Origin: JAQUOA01 sp037443785
GTDB taxonomy: Bacteria > Bacteroidota > Ignavibacteria > UBA10030 > UBA8401
DNA length: 40,486 nucleotides
Assembly: GCA_037443785.1 (NCBI GenBank)
Contig: JBBINR010000031.1
Span: 1 to 40,486, forward strand
Direction: 5' to 3'
Translations under genes and position numbers: made by a program
The notes under the pieces: model-generated
What the model saw: only the letters and a program-made list of their open reading frames with translations
Database searches by the model: none
Told to the model about the DNA's origin: nothing
Shown here: positions 24,823 to 34,426 of the stretch, piece by piece
How positions within the stretch are numbered: the stretch's first letter is position 1
How the letters are laid out: each line of letters opens with the position of its first letter

Positions 24823-26478
24823 ATGAAAACGAGATATATTTTTTTAATGCTCTCTGTATTTGTTTCTGCTTCTTCAGCACAAATAACCACCGAAGCATTG
24901 CTCGACACAATTCAGCATACGGCGTTTAATTTTTTCTGGAACGAAGCGAACCCTGCCACCGGATTGATTAGAGATCGGCAAAATGTTACTTCTCCGAATA
25001 GTGCGCCGTGCAGTATTGCTTCGGTAGGTTTTGGTTTAACAGCAATTTGTATCGGAGTTGATCATGGATGGGTGAGTCGTGAAGCAGCAAAAGATAGAGT
25101 GCTGACGACTTTAAAAACTTTTTGGTATGCACCTCAAGGCAGCGGTAATGCGTATGCTGGAAATTTTGGATTGTTCTATCATTTTCTTGACATGGGTACC
25201 GCAACAAGAACATGGAACAGTGAGTTGTCAACAATTGATACCGCTTTGCTTCTCGCCGGCATTATTGATATGAAACAGTATTTTACCGGAACCGATTCAA
25301 CAGAAACGCTTATTCGTAATCTTTCGGATTCAATCTATTATCGAATGAATTGGAATAAGATGCGGAACTATAATCCCGGAATTATGCTGGGATGGACACC
25401 GCAAAATGGCTTTGCCGATCAAAACGGAACACCGTATGGTGAATGGGTCGGATACAATGAAGCTTCTTTAATGTACATTTTTGCGATGGGTACACCAATA
25501 CAAGCGTATTCGGTGGCTTACACGGGCTGGCAAAAGTGGGTTTCCGGTTATGATTATAACATGAAAACGCAGTACGGATATTTATACATCAATTTCCCTC
25601 CGCTGTTCGGTCATCAATATTCTCATTGTTGGATTGACTTCAGAGGAATTGCGGATGAGTGGATGAAAGCGCACAATCTCGACTACTTTGAAAACTCTCG
25701 GCGGGCAACTCTCGCTCAGCGCGCATACAGTATTGCAAATCCGCTGGGACATAAAGGATATAGTGATTCTTTGTGGGGGATAACAGCGAGCGATATTCCT
25801 CCATCGCTTCATGGCGGAAACACTTACGGTGCTCACGGTGCACCGCCCGCGCAAGATGATGATGGAACGATCGTGCCGACTGCACCGATCAGTTCAATTG
25901 CATTTGCACCGGCGGAAGTTCTTCCTGTCATAAAAAATATGTGGAACAATTACAACGCACAATTGTGGTCAAAGTACGGATTCAGAGATGCATTTAATTT
26001 AGATGTGAATTGGTGGGGACCGGATGTTATCGGTATTGATCAAGGTCCGATTATTATTATGATTGAAAATTATCGTAATCAGTCGGTGTGGAATCGTTTC
26101 ATGAAAAATCCTGACGTGCAGCGCGGTTTAGCGGCAGCGAAGTTTACAACGATAACAAAGGCAGAATCAGAACAATTATTGCCGAAGAATTTTTCGTTGT
26201 CACAAAATTATCCTAATCCGTTCAATCCATCAACGCAAATTACCTATTCACTTCCCAAGAGTGAGTTTGTCAGCTTGAAAGTGTATGATATTATCGGAAA
26301 CGAAGTGGCAGATCTTGTTCATCAAACAGAAGACGCAGGCTCACATGTCGTATGGTTCGATGCACCAAATTTCTCAAACGGAATTTCCCCCAAAGGCGGA
26401 TATGCCTCTGGCATATATTTTTATACGTTGCGCAGCGGTCAATTCACTGAAACGAAAAAAATGATTCTCTTACGATAA
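24823..26478 (+). CDS. GH144 (PF10091) endo-beta-1,2-glucanase-like enzyme with T9SS sorting domain
   Basis: 551 residues. Signal peptide (MKTRYIFLMLSVFVSASSAQ), then an (alpha/alpha)6-type PF10091 domain to about residue 445: NFFWNEANPATGLIRDR, GFGLTAICIG, GYNEASLMY (E213), DFRGIADEW, YFENSRRATLAQRAY, YGFRDAFN, GIDQGPIIIMIENYR. E213 lies where GH144 has a conserved acidic residue. A T9SS sorting domain (LSQNYPNPFNPST to TKKMILLR) follows. Characterised GH144 enzymes cleave beta-1,2-glucan to short oligosaccharides; here the sorting tag puts the enzyme on the surface. Family assignment is firm, substrate probable. Confidence 0.92.
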   Translation: MKTRYIFLMLSVFVSASSAQITTEALLDTIQHTAFNFFWNEANPATGLIRDRQNVTSPNSAPCSIASVGFGLTAICIGVDHGWVSREAAKDRVLTTLKTFWYAPQGSGNAYAGNFGLFYHFLDMGTATRTWNSELSTIDTALLLAGIIDMKQYFTGTDSTETLIRNLSDSIYYRMNWNKMRNYNPGIMLGWTPQNGFADQNGTPYGEWVGYNEASLMYIFAMGTPIQAYSVAYTGWQKWVSGYDYNMKTQYGYLYINFPPLFGHQYSHCWIDFRGIADEWMKAHNLDYFENSRRATLAQRAYSIANPLGHKGYSDSLWGITASDIPPSLHGGNTYGAHGAPPAQDDDGTIVPTAPISSIAFAPAEVLPVIKNMWNNYNAQLWSKYGFRDAFNLDVNWWGPDVIGIDQGPIIIMIENYRNQSVWNRFMKNPDVQRGLAAAKFTTITKAESEQLLPKNFSLSQNYPNPFNPSTQITYSLPKSEFVSLKVYDIIGNEVADLVHQTEDAGSHVVWFDAPNFSNGISPKGGYASGIYFYTLRSGQFTETKKMILLR

Positions 26479-26491
26479 GAAAAGGTATTTC

Positions 26492-27874
26492 ATGCAAAAA
26501 AGTATTCTTACGGTTGTTTTGATCTTCTGCGCTTTCGCTCCGTCGTTTTCACAAACAAAAAAAAATGCAGCGTTCGATCCGTTTCTCGATACGCTGGAGC
26601 AGCGCACATTCAAATATTTTTGGGAATGCGTCGATCCCAAAACGGGTTTATCGCCCGATCGTTATCCGACGAAAGCATTTTCAAGTATTACTGCCATTGG
26701 TTATTCCTTAACAGCGTATGGAATTGGTGCAGAACGAAATTATGTTACGCGCGCGCAAGCTGCGGATAGAGTAAAGACAACGTTAAAATATTTATGGAAT
26801 CTTCCGCAGGGAACAAGTTCAATGAATGATGCCGGGTATCGCGGATTCTATTATCATTTTTTGAAATATGAAACCGGCACTCGTTTCGCTCCTGATGTTG
26901 ATCTTTCGTCAATCGATACAGCGTGGTTGATGCTCGGTATTTTGTTTGCTCAATCATATTTTGACCGCAATAATGATGTTGAAAAAGAAATTCGCTCGCT
27001 TGCTGATTCATTATATCGACGAGTAGAATGGAACTGGATGCAGCCGCGTTCACCGCTTATTACGATGGGATGGTATCCTGAAAAAGGATATCACAAGTTA
27101 GATTATGGCTGGAATGGTTTCGACGAAGCCTCTGGTCTTTATTTCCTTGCAATCGGTTCTCCTACCCATGCCATTGATCCGGCGGCGTGGAAGGAATATT
27201 CAGAACGTTTTCAGTGGGTAAAAAAATATGGATATGAATATATAGATTTCGATGTGCTCTTCTGGAATCAATTTACAGAATGCTGGTATGATATGCGCGG
27301 GATTCAAGATCAGTGCGTGAAAGAAAAAGGGATAGATTATTTTGAAAATGCACGAAGATCGACTTATGCCAATCGTGCATATTGTATTGAAAACCCAAAA
27401 AAGAACAAAGGATATTCGGGTTTATTCTGGGGAATTTCAGCGTCCGATGGTCCGCCGGATGGAAAAAAAGTCATTGATGGAGTTGAAAAGCAATTCGTTT
27501 CGTACGGCGCACGCGGCTGTTCAAAAAATTATTGGTTCGATGACGGAACAATTACACCGTATGCTGCAGGCGGTTCGCTTCCTATGGCTCCGGAAATTTG
27601 TCTTCCAACATTAAAAGCAATTCGAGAACAAATTCCTGGAATGTGGACTGAATACGGATTTAAAGATGCATTCAATCAATCGTATGTTACCGAACAAACA
27701 CCGAACGGCTGGGTTGATAAAGATTATCTCGGACTTGATCAAGGCCCAATAATTATTATGATTGAAAATTACCGCAATGGCTTGGTGTGGGAGACGATGA
27801 AGAAGAATCCGTACATCGTCAACGGATTAAAGAGAGCAGGATTTACCGGCGGCTGGCTTGATAAGAAAAAATAA
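26492..27874 (+). CDS. GH144 (PF10091) endo-beta-1,2-glucanase-like enzyme, periplasmic
   Basis: 460 residues with a signal peptide (MQKSILTVVLIFCAFAPSFSQ) and no T9SS tag. It is paralogous to the preceding gene (13-nt gap): FKYFWECVDPKTGLSPDRYP, GYSLTAYGIG, GFDEASGLY (E212), DMRGIQDQC, YFENARRSTYANRAY, YGFKDAFN, GLDQGPIIIMIENYR. It ends shortly after the catalytic domain (GGWLDKKK). The missing sorting domain predicts a periplasmic enzyme that shortens imported fragments. The tandem pair is probably an old duplication, since the sequences have diverged widely outside the motifs. Confidence 0.92.
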   Translation: MQKSILTVVLIFCAFAPSFSQTKKNAAFDPFLDTLEQRTFKYFWECVDPKTGLSPDRYPTKAFSSITAIGYSLTAYGIGAERNYVTRAQAADRVKTTLKYLWNLPQGTSSMNDAGYRGFYYHFLKYETGTRFAPDVDLSSIDTAWLMLGILFAQSYFDRNNDVEKEIRSLADSLYRRVEWNWMQPRSPLITMGWYPEKGYHKLDYGWNGFDEASGLYFLAIGSPTHAIDPAAWKEYSERFQWVKKYGYEYIDFDVLFWNQFTECWYDMRGIQDQCVKEKGIDYFENARRSTYANRAYCIENPKKNKGYSGLFWGISASDGPPDGKKVIDGVEKQFVSYGARGCSKNYWFDDGTITPYAAGGSLPMAPEICLPTLKAIREQIPGMWTEYGFKDAFNQSYVTEQTPNGWVDKDYLGLDQGPIIIMIENYRNGLVWETMKKNPYIVNGLKRAGFTGGWLDKKK

Positions 27875-28002
27875 AATTTCCTATAATCATTTTGATATCG
27901 TTATGGCGGTAATAGTTAAGACGATGGAAATTTATACTATGAATGCACGCTCAAAATATTTTATCGTGGAAATGCTAATTTAAGGAAGAGGAAAAAAGGA
28001 CA

Positions 28003-30126
28003 ATGAGTTTTACCGCAGCACAAGGGTATTTTTTAAAGGATGGCAAACCAATTTTTATCGTTTCGGGAGAGATTCATTATTTTAGGCTCGATCCCAAATT
28101 ATGGGAGAAACATTTAGTTCTGTTGAAAAAATCGGGCGCCAATACGACGTCAACGTACATTCCGTGGGGATGGCATGAATACGAAGAAAATACGTTTGAT
28201 TTTACGGGCACAACACATCCAGCAAGAAATTTGGTAAAATATTTTGAGTTATGTAAAAAAGTTGGTCTGCAGTTAATTGTAAAACCGGGTCCGTATATTC
28301 TCGCGGAATATCATTTGCAAGGGCTTCCGTCGTGGTTAATTTCCCGGTGTTCAAAAAATGCCTTTGCGCTGGATGAGCATGGCAATATGATCGGTTCGGA
28401 TTTAATGTCGTACATGTCCGATGAATTTTTGCAGTATTCTTTTCTCTGGTATGACAAGATCATGCCGATCATTGCACAGTATCAGGAAGGTAACGGTGGC
28501 CCAATTGTAATGATGCAGGTCTGTAACGAAGTTGGTGTTTTCCAATGGCTTTCCGGTAAAATTGATTACAATAATTCGGTTACGAATCTCTTCAGGCAAT
28601 TCCTCAAAGAAAAATATATCTCGGTTGAAAATTTGAATAGCGGCCATGGAACAAATCTTTCGTCGTTTGACGAAGTAATCACGCCTCGAGGAATTATTAC
28701 GAATAGGGCTGAGTATTGTCTGTATTATGACTTCCATCTTTTTTACAGGCACTACTATGCACTGTATTTGGAGACGCTGAGCAAAAAAATCAAAAGCTTC
28801 GATATCGACGTGCAGTTAACACATAATATTCCTGGATGGATTTACGGCAATGCTTCTGAATTGCCGATGCTCATCAGCACGTATGAAGAAATTATGCGCA
28901 CACGAACAGATATCATCTTTGGATTAGACCATATACCGGAATTTGTTTCGTTCAGAAATGCTCACTCCGACCTTGCATGCAATAAAATTCTAGAAGCGAT
29001 GCAGCCTCACGGTCCTGTATGGGCGGCCGAGTTTCAAGCCGGAACCCGCGAACATCATGTCCGATGTGACGCGAGTGATATGGAAACTTTTTATTATGCA
29101 TCGCTCGCCCATGGACTGAAGAGTTTCAACTATTACATGTTCTCGCAAGGCATTAATCCCAAAGGGAAAGGGTATTACGGGAAAACGTTCTACTACCAAA
29201 CACCGGTAAATGCCAAGGCAGATCCATCGCCGTTGTATTCAGTAACGAAAAAAGTAGGAGCATTCATTCGTGGCGAAAAGGAAGAACTGCTGTTAAGTAC
29301 GACAAAAGCCAGCATCGGCGTAGGATTTTATAAGCCGTATTTTTACACGGAATTAACGACCTCGCAAATGTTGAAGGAGCGCCGTCTTTTTATTGAGAAA
29401 CTAGGATTGAAATATGATCCCCGGTTCATCCGTGAGGAAGTTTTGTTCAATGGACTGCTTCGCGGTTTGCAGGCGTTGAATTTCAATTATGATATCAAAA
29501 ATTTGGAAGCCACAAATGTCGATGCGTTGTTGAAATATAAACAGCTTTGGATAACGACAACAGAATGCATGGATAACGAAACGCAAAAACTTCTTGTTTC
29601 GTACGTGAAGGGAGGAGGACATTTAATTCTCTACCCGGCGGTTCCGATATTCGACGAATATCTTCATCCGTGTACAATCCTCAAAGACGCATTGAATATT
29701 CAATATTCAACAACCTTCAGCAATAACAAAATCGATGCCTTTGGAATTGAAGATGTGTTCACATTTTTTGCTGAAAAGCTGGTCTTTCCATCGGGCAATG
29801 GTGTGGTTGTATCCAAAACCAAAGAAGGAGATGTTTGCGGCCTTCGGAAAAATGTGGAGAAAGGAACGATCACAATACTCGGCTACGCTTTTGGGTACAC
29901 GGCCGATGAGCATTTGGAACTGATAGAGAAGATTGTTTCCGTTGACAAAATAAAGAGGGAGATAAAAGTTTCTGATCCCGATATTCAGTTTGTAATTCGA
30001 CATGGAAAGAAAAATTCGTACCTCTTCCTCTTAAACTATCACAATGCAAAAAAAACATTCACCGTCGATTCACGAAAAGTGACAATGAATCCTTTTTCAT
30101 GCACGATGATAAAAAGGAAGAAATAA
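28003..30126 (+). CDS. GH35-family protein, probable beta-1,2-glucosyltransferase
   Basis: 707 residues, no signal peptide, hence cytoplasmic; GGAAGAGG and AAAAAGG precede the ATG. GH35 signatures: GEIHYFRLDPKLWEKHL (22-38), NTTSTYIPWGWHEYEE, VKPGPYILAEYHLQGLPSWL, acid/base E176 in MQVCNEVG, and nucleophile E343 in VWAAEFQAGTREHH. Most GH35 enzymes are beta-galactosidases, which does not fit this cluster. From memory, the GH35 protein IALB_1185 of Ignavibacterium album, from a cluster with GH144 homologues, is a beta-1,2-glucosyltransferase using sophorose as donor, with nucleophile E343, the same number as here. I recall its Gln102 being important; residue 102 here is Glu, so activity may differ. 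Confidence 0.85.
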   Translation: MSFTAAQGYFLKDGKPIFIVSGEIHYFRLDPKLWEKHLVLLKKSGANTTSTYIPWGWHEYEENTFDFTGTTHPARNLVKYFELCKKVGLQLIVKPGPYILAEYHLQGLPSWLISRCSKNAFALDEHGNMIGSDLMSYMSDEFLQYSFLWYDKIMPIIAQYQEGNGGPIVMMQVCNEVGVFQWLSGKIDYNNSVTNLFRQFLKEKYISVENLNSGHGTNLSSFDEVITPRGIITNRAEYCLYYDFHLFYRHYYALYLETLSKKIKSFDIDVQLTHNIPGWIYGNASELPMLISTYEEIMRTRTDIIFGLDHIPEFVSFRNAHSDLACNKILEAMQPHGPVWAAEFQAGTREHHVRCDASDMETFYYASLAHGLKSFNYYMFSQGINPKGKGYYGKTFYYQTPVNAKADPSPLYSVTKKVGAFIRGEKEELLLSTTKASIGVGFYKPYFYTELTTSQMLKERRLFIEKLGLKYDPRFIREEVLFNGLLRGLQALNFNYDIKNLEATNVDALLKYKQLWITTTECMDNETQKLLVSYVKGGGHLILYPAVPIFDEYLHPCTILKDALNIQYSTTFSNNKIDAFGIEDVFTFFAEKLVFPSGNGVVVSKTKEGDVCGLRKNVEKGTITILGYAFGYTADEHLELIEKIVSVDKIKREIKVSDPDIQFVIRHGKKNSYLFLLNYHNAKKTFTVDSRKVTMNPFSCTMIKRKK

Positions 30127-30147
30127 ATTGAGGAGGATTAACATGCT

Positions 30148-30876
30148 ATGAAAAAATATTTCTTTTTTATTCTTCCCCTTGTAATAATGATCGGCTGCTC
30201 ATCATCAAAAGAATGGATCGTTATGCAAGGTCAGCATCCCGAACATTTTGAAAAGCAGATTGTCAAGACGGTCAGTTACGATATGCTTGTGTACACGCCG
30301 CAAACTTCGACAAAGGGAAAGGAATCATTTCCTCTGATTATTTTTCTGCATGGATCGGGTGAGCGCGGAAAAGATCTCATGAAATTGAAAGTCCATAGCA
30401 TACCAAAGATCGTTGAAACAAAAAATGATTTTCCATTTATCGTTGTGTCACCACAGTGTCCCGATGGCGAATGGTGGGATGCCGAAGCATTGAACGCGCT
30501 GCTTGATGAAGTAATTGTAAAACTTCCTGTTGATACCAACAGAATATATCTTACAGGCTTAAGTATGGGAGGAAATGGAACATGGAAATTAGCGGCTTTA
30601 CATCCCGAGCGGTTTGCTGCCATCGCCCCTGTCTGTGGATGGGGTTCATTTGATAATTCGTGGCGGTTGCGAGAGATGCCTGTGTGGGCATTTCATGGAG
30701 CGAAAGACAATATTGTACCGCCGGCTGAAAGCGAGCGAATGATTGAATCATTGAAACGGATCGGTAATACACAAACGAAATTCACACTATATCCGGATGC
30801 GAATCATAATTCGTGGGATGCAACCTATGCAAATCCCGAATTGTATGAGTGGTTCCTTCAACACACAAAAAAATAA
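30148..30876 (+). CDS. Lipoprotein alpha/beta-hydrolase (carbohydrate esterase-like)
   Basis: 242 residues. GAGGAGG precedes the ATG, and a lipoprotein signal (MKKYFFFILPLVIMIGC, lipid on Cys17) anchors it in a membrane. The fold is that of PF02230/CE1-like predicted esterases: IIFLHGSGERGKDL for the oxyanion region, nucleophile S139 in GLSMGG, D187 in GAKDNIVPP and H220 in DANHNSWD. It lies 21 nt after the GH35 gene and 2 nt before the GH3 start, firmly inside the operon. Natural beta-1,2-glucans can carry ester substituents such as succinyl groups, so removing them is a plausible but unproven role. A peptidase is less likely. Confidence 0.85.
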   Translation: MKKYFFFILPLVIMIGCSSSKEWIVMQGQHPEHFEKQIVKTVSYDMLVYTPQTSTKGKESFPLIIFLHGSGERGKDLMKLKVHSIPKIVETKNDFPFIVVSPQCPDGEWWDAEALNALLDEVIVKLPVDTNRIYLTGLSMGGNGTWKLAALHPERFAAIAPVCGWGSFDNSWRLREMPVWAFHGAKDNIVPPAESERMIESLKRIGNTQTKFTLYPDANHNSWDATYANPELYEWFLQHTKK

Positions 30877-30878
30877 AA

Positions 30879-33128
30879 ATGCTTATGATGAAAAATTTGT
30901 TCACGATTGCTTTCGTCTTTCTGAGTGTCAGCAATTTTCTATCTGCACAATCTTCAACCCAATTATTATCTCCTCAAACCGAAGCAAAGATTGATTCGTT
31001 AATCCGTTTAATGACCATCGAAGAAAAGCTCGGTCAATTAAACCAAATTGGCGGAACATGGTATTCCGATAAAACTGAGCGCCTCAATGAAGAACAAACC
31101 GCAATGTTGAAAGCGGGAAAAATTGGATCGTTCCTTGGCATTAACGGTGCGGCTGAAACGGGAAGAATTCAACACATCGCAGTTGAACAAACGCGGATGA
31201 AAATCCCGGTACTCTTTGGCGCCGATATCATTCATGGTTTTAAAACAATCACACCTATTCCGCTTGCGGAAGCGAGTTCTTGGAATCCGGAACTTGTTGA
31301 ACAGTCCGCGCACATCGCAGCAGTTGAAGGATCCGCAGCTGGAGTGCATTGGACGTACGCGCCAATGGTGGATATTGCACGCGATCCACGGTGGGGAAGA
31401 ATAGCGGAAGGTTCGGGTGAAGATCCATATCTCGGCTCGGTAATGGCGGCGGCGCGTGTAAGAGGATTCCAAGGAAAGAATTTGTTGGACGATGGATCAC
31501 TTATCTCATGTGCAAAACATTTTGCGGCATACGGGGGCGCTGAAGCAGGACGTGATTATAATACCGTTGACATGTCCGAACGAACGTTGAGAGAAATTTA
31601 CCTGCCTCCGTACAAAGCTGCAGTAGATGCCGGCGCGTGGTCATTGATGAGTGCGTTTAATGAAATTGGCGGAGTACCGAGTTCTGGAAGTAAATGGTTG
31701 ATGACAAATCTGTTGCGGAATGAATGGAATTTCAAAGGGCTCGTTGTCAGTGATTTCACTGCAATAATGGAATTAATGAAGCATGGTATCGCAAAAGATA
31801 GCGTCGAAGCAGGAATTGTTGGCTTAACGGCCGGTGTTGACATTGATATGGTGAGCAGAATTTATGTTGATAAACTTGCCGATGCTGTTCGAGCAGGTAA
31901 ACTATCAGAAGAAGTTGTCAACGAATCAGTTCGCAGGGTTCTACGCGTGAAATTTGCGTACGGGTTGTTTGATGATCCATATCGCAATGCAAAACCCGAA
32001 AAAGAAAAAGAGCTTTTTTTGAAAAAAGAACATCGTGATGTCGCCAGACAGATAGCTGAGCAATCAATTGTGTTGTTGAAAAATTCCAACGATCTTCTTC
32101 CTCTTTCCAAGACTACTAAGAAAATTGCACTCATCGGTCCGCTGGCAGGGAATGATCATCGTACAGATTTAGTAGGGGCGTGGGCATGGATTCGGAATCC
32201 AGAAGAAGTTGTCTCAGTGATTGACGGGATAAAATCAAAAATTTCTCCTCAAACAAAATTATTGTTTGAGAAAGGATGCGAAATCGAATCTGATTCCGGT
32301 GCGCGGATTGAGAAAGCGGTAAAGATTGCTCAACAAGCTGATATGGTAATTGCCGTGCTTGGTGAATCGCAGCATGTGAGCGGTGAGGCGGCGAGTAAAA
32401 CAAATCTCGATCTCCCCCCAATGCAAAAAGAGTTGTTAAAGGCATTGCACAAGACGGGAAAACCAATTGTCCTTATTCTTATGAATGGCCGTCCTCTTAC
32501 ACTGCAATGGGAAGCAGATAATATTCCGGCAATTGTCGAAGCATGGCATCTTGGTGTTGAAACAGGAAATGCGGTTGCAAGTGTGCTATTTGGAAACGTG
32601 AACCCGAGCGGAAAATTACCGGTGACATTTCCGCGTAATGTCGGGCAGATTCCCATTTATTATAATCACAAGAATACCGGCAGACCGTTAAATGAAAAAG
32701 ACAAATACACGTCGCGGTATCTTGATTCACCGAATTTACCTCTCTTTCCGTTTGGATTTGGCCTCTCCTATACGACGTTCGCATACAGTAATGTGAAAGT
32801 TTCTTCATCTGCGGTTGCAAAGAATCAAAATGTAATAGTCTCTGTCGATGTAGAAAATACCGGGAAAAGAAGCGGCGAAGAAGTCGTGCAATTATATGTT
32901 CGCGACAATGTCAGCACGGTGACACGCCCTGTAAAAGAATTGAAGGGTTTCAAGAAGGTCTCTTTGAATGCCGCTGAAAAGAAAACGATTGAATTTACTC
33001 TCACCCCGAATGATCTTTCGTTCTATAATCTTGAAATGAAAAAAATCGTGGAGCCGGGCACGTTCACAGTATTTGTCGGCGGAAATTCTGTCGATTGTCT
33101 TGAAGCCAAATTTGACGTCGTTGAATAA
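30879..33128 (+). CDS. GH3 beta-glucosidase
   Basis: 749 residues from the ATG at 30879; an in-frame ATG at 30849 would overlap the esterase and spoil the signal peptide (MLMMKNLFTIAFVFLSVSNFLSAQ). GH3 N-terminal barrel motifs: IPVLFGADIIHGFKTITPIPLA, YAPMVDIARDPRWGRIAEGSGEDPYL, CAKHFAAYGGAEAGRDYN and nucleophile D292 in GLVVSDF. The alpha/beta sandwich domain (IVLLKNSNDLLPL, VLGESQHVSGEA) and a fibronectin-III-like C-terminal domain (NTGKRSGEEVVQLYV) follow. The exported form should act in the periplasm, releasing glucose from non-reducing ends. GH3 enzymes accompany beta-1,2-glucan clusters in Bacteroides and Listeria, where some prefer sophoro-oligosaccharides. Exact linkage preference here is inferred. 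Confidence 0.94.
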   Translation: MLMMKNLFTIAFVFLSVSNFLSAQSSTQLLSPQTEAKIDSLIRLMTIEEKLGQLNQIGGTWYSDKTERLNEEQTAMLKAGKIGSFLGINGAAETGRIQHIAVEQTRMKIPVLFGADIIHGFKTITPIPLAEASSWNPELVEQSAHIAAVEGSAAGVHWTYAPMVDIARDPRWGRIAEGSGEDPYLGSVMAAARVRGFQGKNLLDDGSLISCAKHFAAYGGAEAGRDYNTVDMSERTLREIYLPPYKAAVDAGAWSLMSAFNEIGGVPSSGSKWLMTNLLRNEWNFKGLVVSDFTAIMELMKHGIAKDSVEAGIVGLTAGVDIDMVSRIYVDKLADAVRAGKLSEEVVNESVRRVLRVKFAYGLFDDPYRNAKPEKEKELFLKKEHRDVARQIAEQSIVLLKNSNDLLPLSKTTKKIALIGPLAGNDHRTDLVGAWAWIRNPEEVVSVIDGIKSKISPQTKLLFEKGCEIESDSGARIEKAVKIAQQADMVIAVLGESQHVSGEAASKTNLDLPPMQKELLKALHKTGKPIVLILMNGRPLTLQWEADNIPAIVEAWHLGVETGNAVASVLFGNVNPSGKLPVTFPRNVGQIPIYYNHKNTGRPLNEKDKYTSRYLDSPNLPLFPFGFGLSYTTFAYSNVKVSSSAVAKNQNVIVSVDVENTGKRSGEEVVQLYVRDNVSTVTRPVKELKGFKKVSLNAAEKKTIEFTLTPNDLSFYNLEMKKIVEPGTFTVFVGGNSVDCLEAKFDVVE

Positions 33129-34401
33129 ATACATCAAAATATTTCTGAGCGTTGTGGCTGTTGTTTCGTTCAGTTGTAACCGGTTCTCGGGCGATAAAGC
33201 CACGATTAAATTTTGGGCAATGGGAAACGAAGGGGAATTGGTTGCTCAATTGATTCCGGAATTCGAACGAAACAATCCAAATATTCATGTTGTTGTTCAG
33301 CAATTGCCGTGGACTGCAGCACATGAAAAATTATTGACTGCGTTTGCAGGGGGATCACTTCCGGATGTTTTTCAACTAGGAAATACATGGTTGCCGGAAT
33401 TCACCGTCCTCAATTCTCTGGAACCGCTGGGCCCTTTTACAAAAAAATCATCAGTCATTCAGCTATCAGATTATTTTGACGGTGTATTGAAAACAAATAT
33501 CATAGACTCAACGCTCTACGGAATCCCGTGGTATGTCGATACGCGCGTTGTGTATTATAGAAAAGATTTATTACGAAATGCGGGCTACAAAGAATTTCCT
33601 AAAACATGGAATGAGGTGTCAAAGTTATGCACCATTATTCAGCGGCAGGCAAAAGAACAAGGAATTATTCGTTATCCGTTTTTTCTGCCGACCAATGAAT
33701 GGGTTCCTGCCATTGCGCTGGGAATGCAGTCCGGTGGAAATTTTTTGAAAGATGAGATGACGCGTGGAAATTTCAGCGGAGCGCAATTTAACAAAGCGTA
33801 CAGTCTGCTGGCAGAGTTTTACGATAAAAAATATTCTCCCTCAGGTATGCAGTTGATTACGAATTTGTACAATTCTTTTTCCGAAGGATTGATTGCAATG
33901 TATATCACCGGTCCGTGGAATATCGGTGAATTTACGCGAAGGATTCCTTCCAAACTGCAAAATGAATGGATGACTGCTCCGCTTCCTTCAATGGATTCAA
34001 CCTATCCAGGAAACTCACTCCCCCTTGGAACGAGTCTGGTAATCTCCCGAACGTGCAAACAGAAAGAAGCGGCGTGGAAGTTTATTGAATTCTTAGGATC
34101 ACGGGAGCAGTCGGTTTCACTCTACAAAATATCGGGAAATCTTTCTCCTCGAAAATCGGCGTGGGAAGATTCGTCATTTGCGTCGAACAAATATATTCAA
34201 GCTTTCCATAAACAGTTGGAACGAGTCGAACCGTTGCCTCAAGTTGCAGAATGGGAGCAAATCGTTATCCGTCTTCAGATTTACGTGGAGTATATTGCGA
34301 CGCAAACGATGACGGTAGATGAATCGTTAAAAAAATTTGACGGTGAAGTGGATCAGATGCTGGAGAAGAGGAGATGGTTGGTTGAACAGAAAAAAAAATA
34401 A
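33121..34401 (+). CDS. Sugar ABC transporter substrate-binding lipoprotein
   Basis: About 426 residues from a TTG at 33121 overlapping the GH3 stop by 8 nt. That start gives a clean lipoprotein signal (NKYIKIFLSVVAVVSFSC); the ATG at 33073 would put 16 polar residues in front and overlap GH3 by 56 nt. The mature part is an extracellular solute-binding protein of family 1 (ATIKFWAMGNEGE, IPEFERNNPNIHVVVQQLPW, GGSLPDVFQLGNTW, LYGIPWYVDTRVVYYRKDLL, ITGPWNIGEF). It binds an oligosaccharide in the periplasm and hands it to the permeases encoded at 34427 and 35308. The Listeria sophoro-oligosaccharide operon also has GH94, GH3 and a binding protein, which supports that ligand. Confidence 0.92.
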   Translation: MNKYIKIFLSVVAVVSFSCNRFSGDKATIKFWAMGNEGELVAQLIPEFERNNPNIHVVVQQLPWTAAHEKLLTAFAGGSLPDVFQLGNTWLPEFTVLNSLEPLGPFTKKSSVIQLSDYFDGVLKTNIIDSTLYGIPWYVDTRVVYYRKDLLRNAGYKEFPKTWNEVSKLCTIIQRQAKEQGIIRYPFFLPTNEWVPAIALGMQSGGNFLKDEMTRGNFSGAQFNKAYSLLAEFYDKKYSPSGMQLITNLYNSFSEGLIAMYITGPWNIGEFTRRIPSKLQNEWMTAPLPSMDSTYPGNSLPLGTSLVISRTCKQKEAAWKFIEFLGSREQSVSLYKISGNLSPRKSAWEDSSFASNKYIQAFHKQLERVEPLPQVAEWEQIVIRLQIYVEYIATQTMTVDESLKKFDGEVDQMLEKRRWLVEQKKK

Positions 34402-34426
34402 AAATTCATGATTCGGAAAACGTGAA

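Noticed and set aside
28003..30126. Plain beta-galactosidase annotation
   Set aside because: GH35 membership alone suggests it, but the cluster holds no galactan genes and the nucleophile position matches the recalled beta-1,2-glucosyltransferase, so the galactosidase call is kept only as the alternative.
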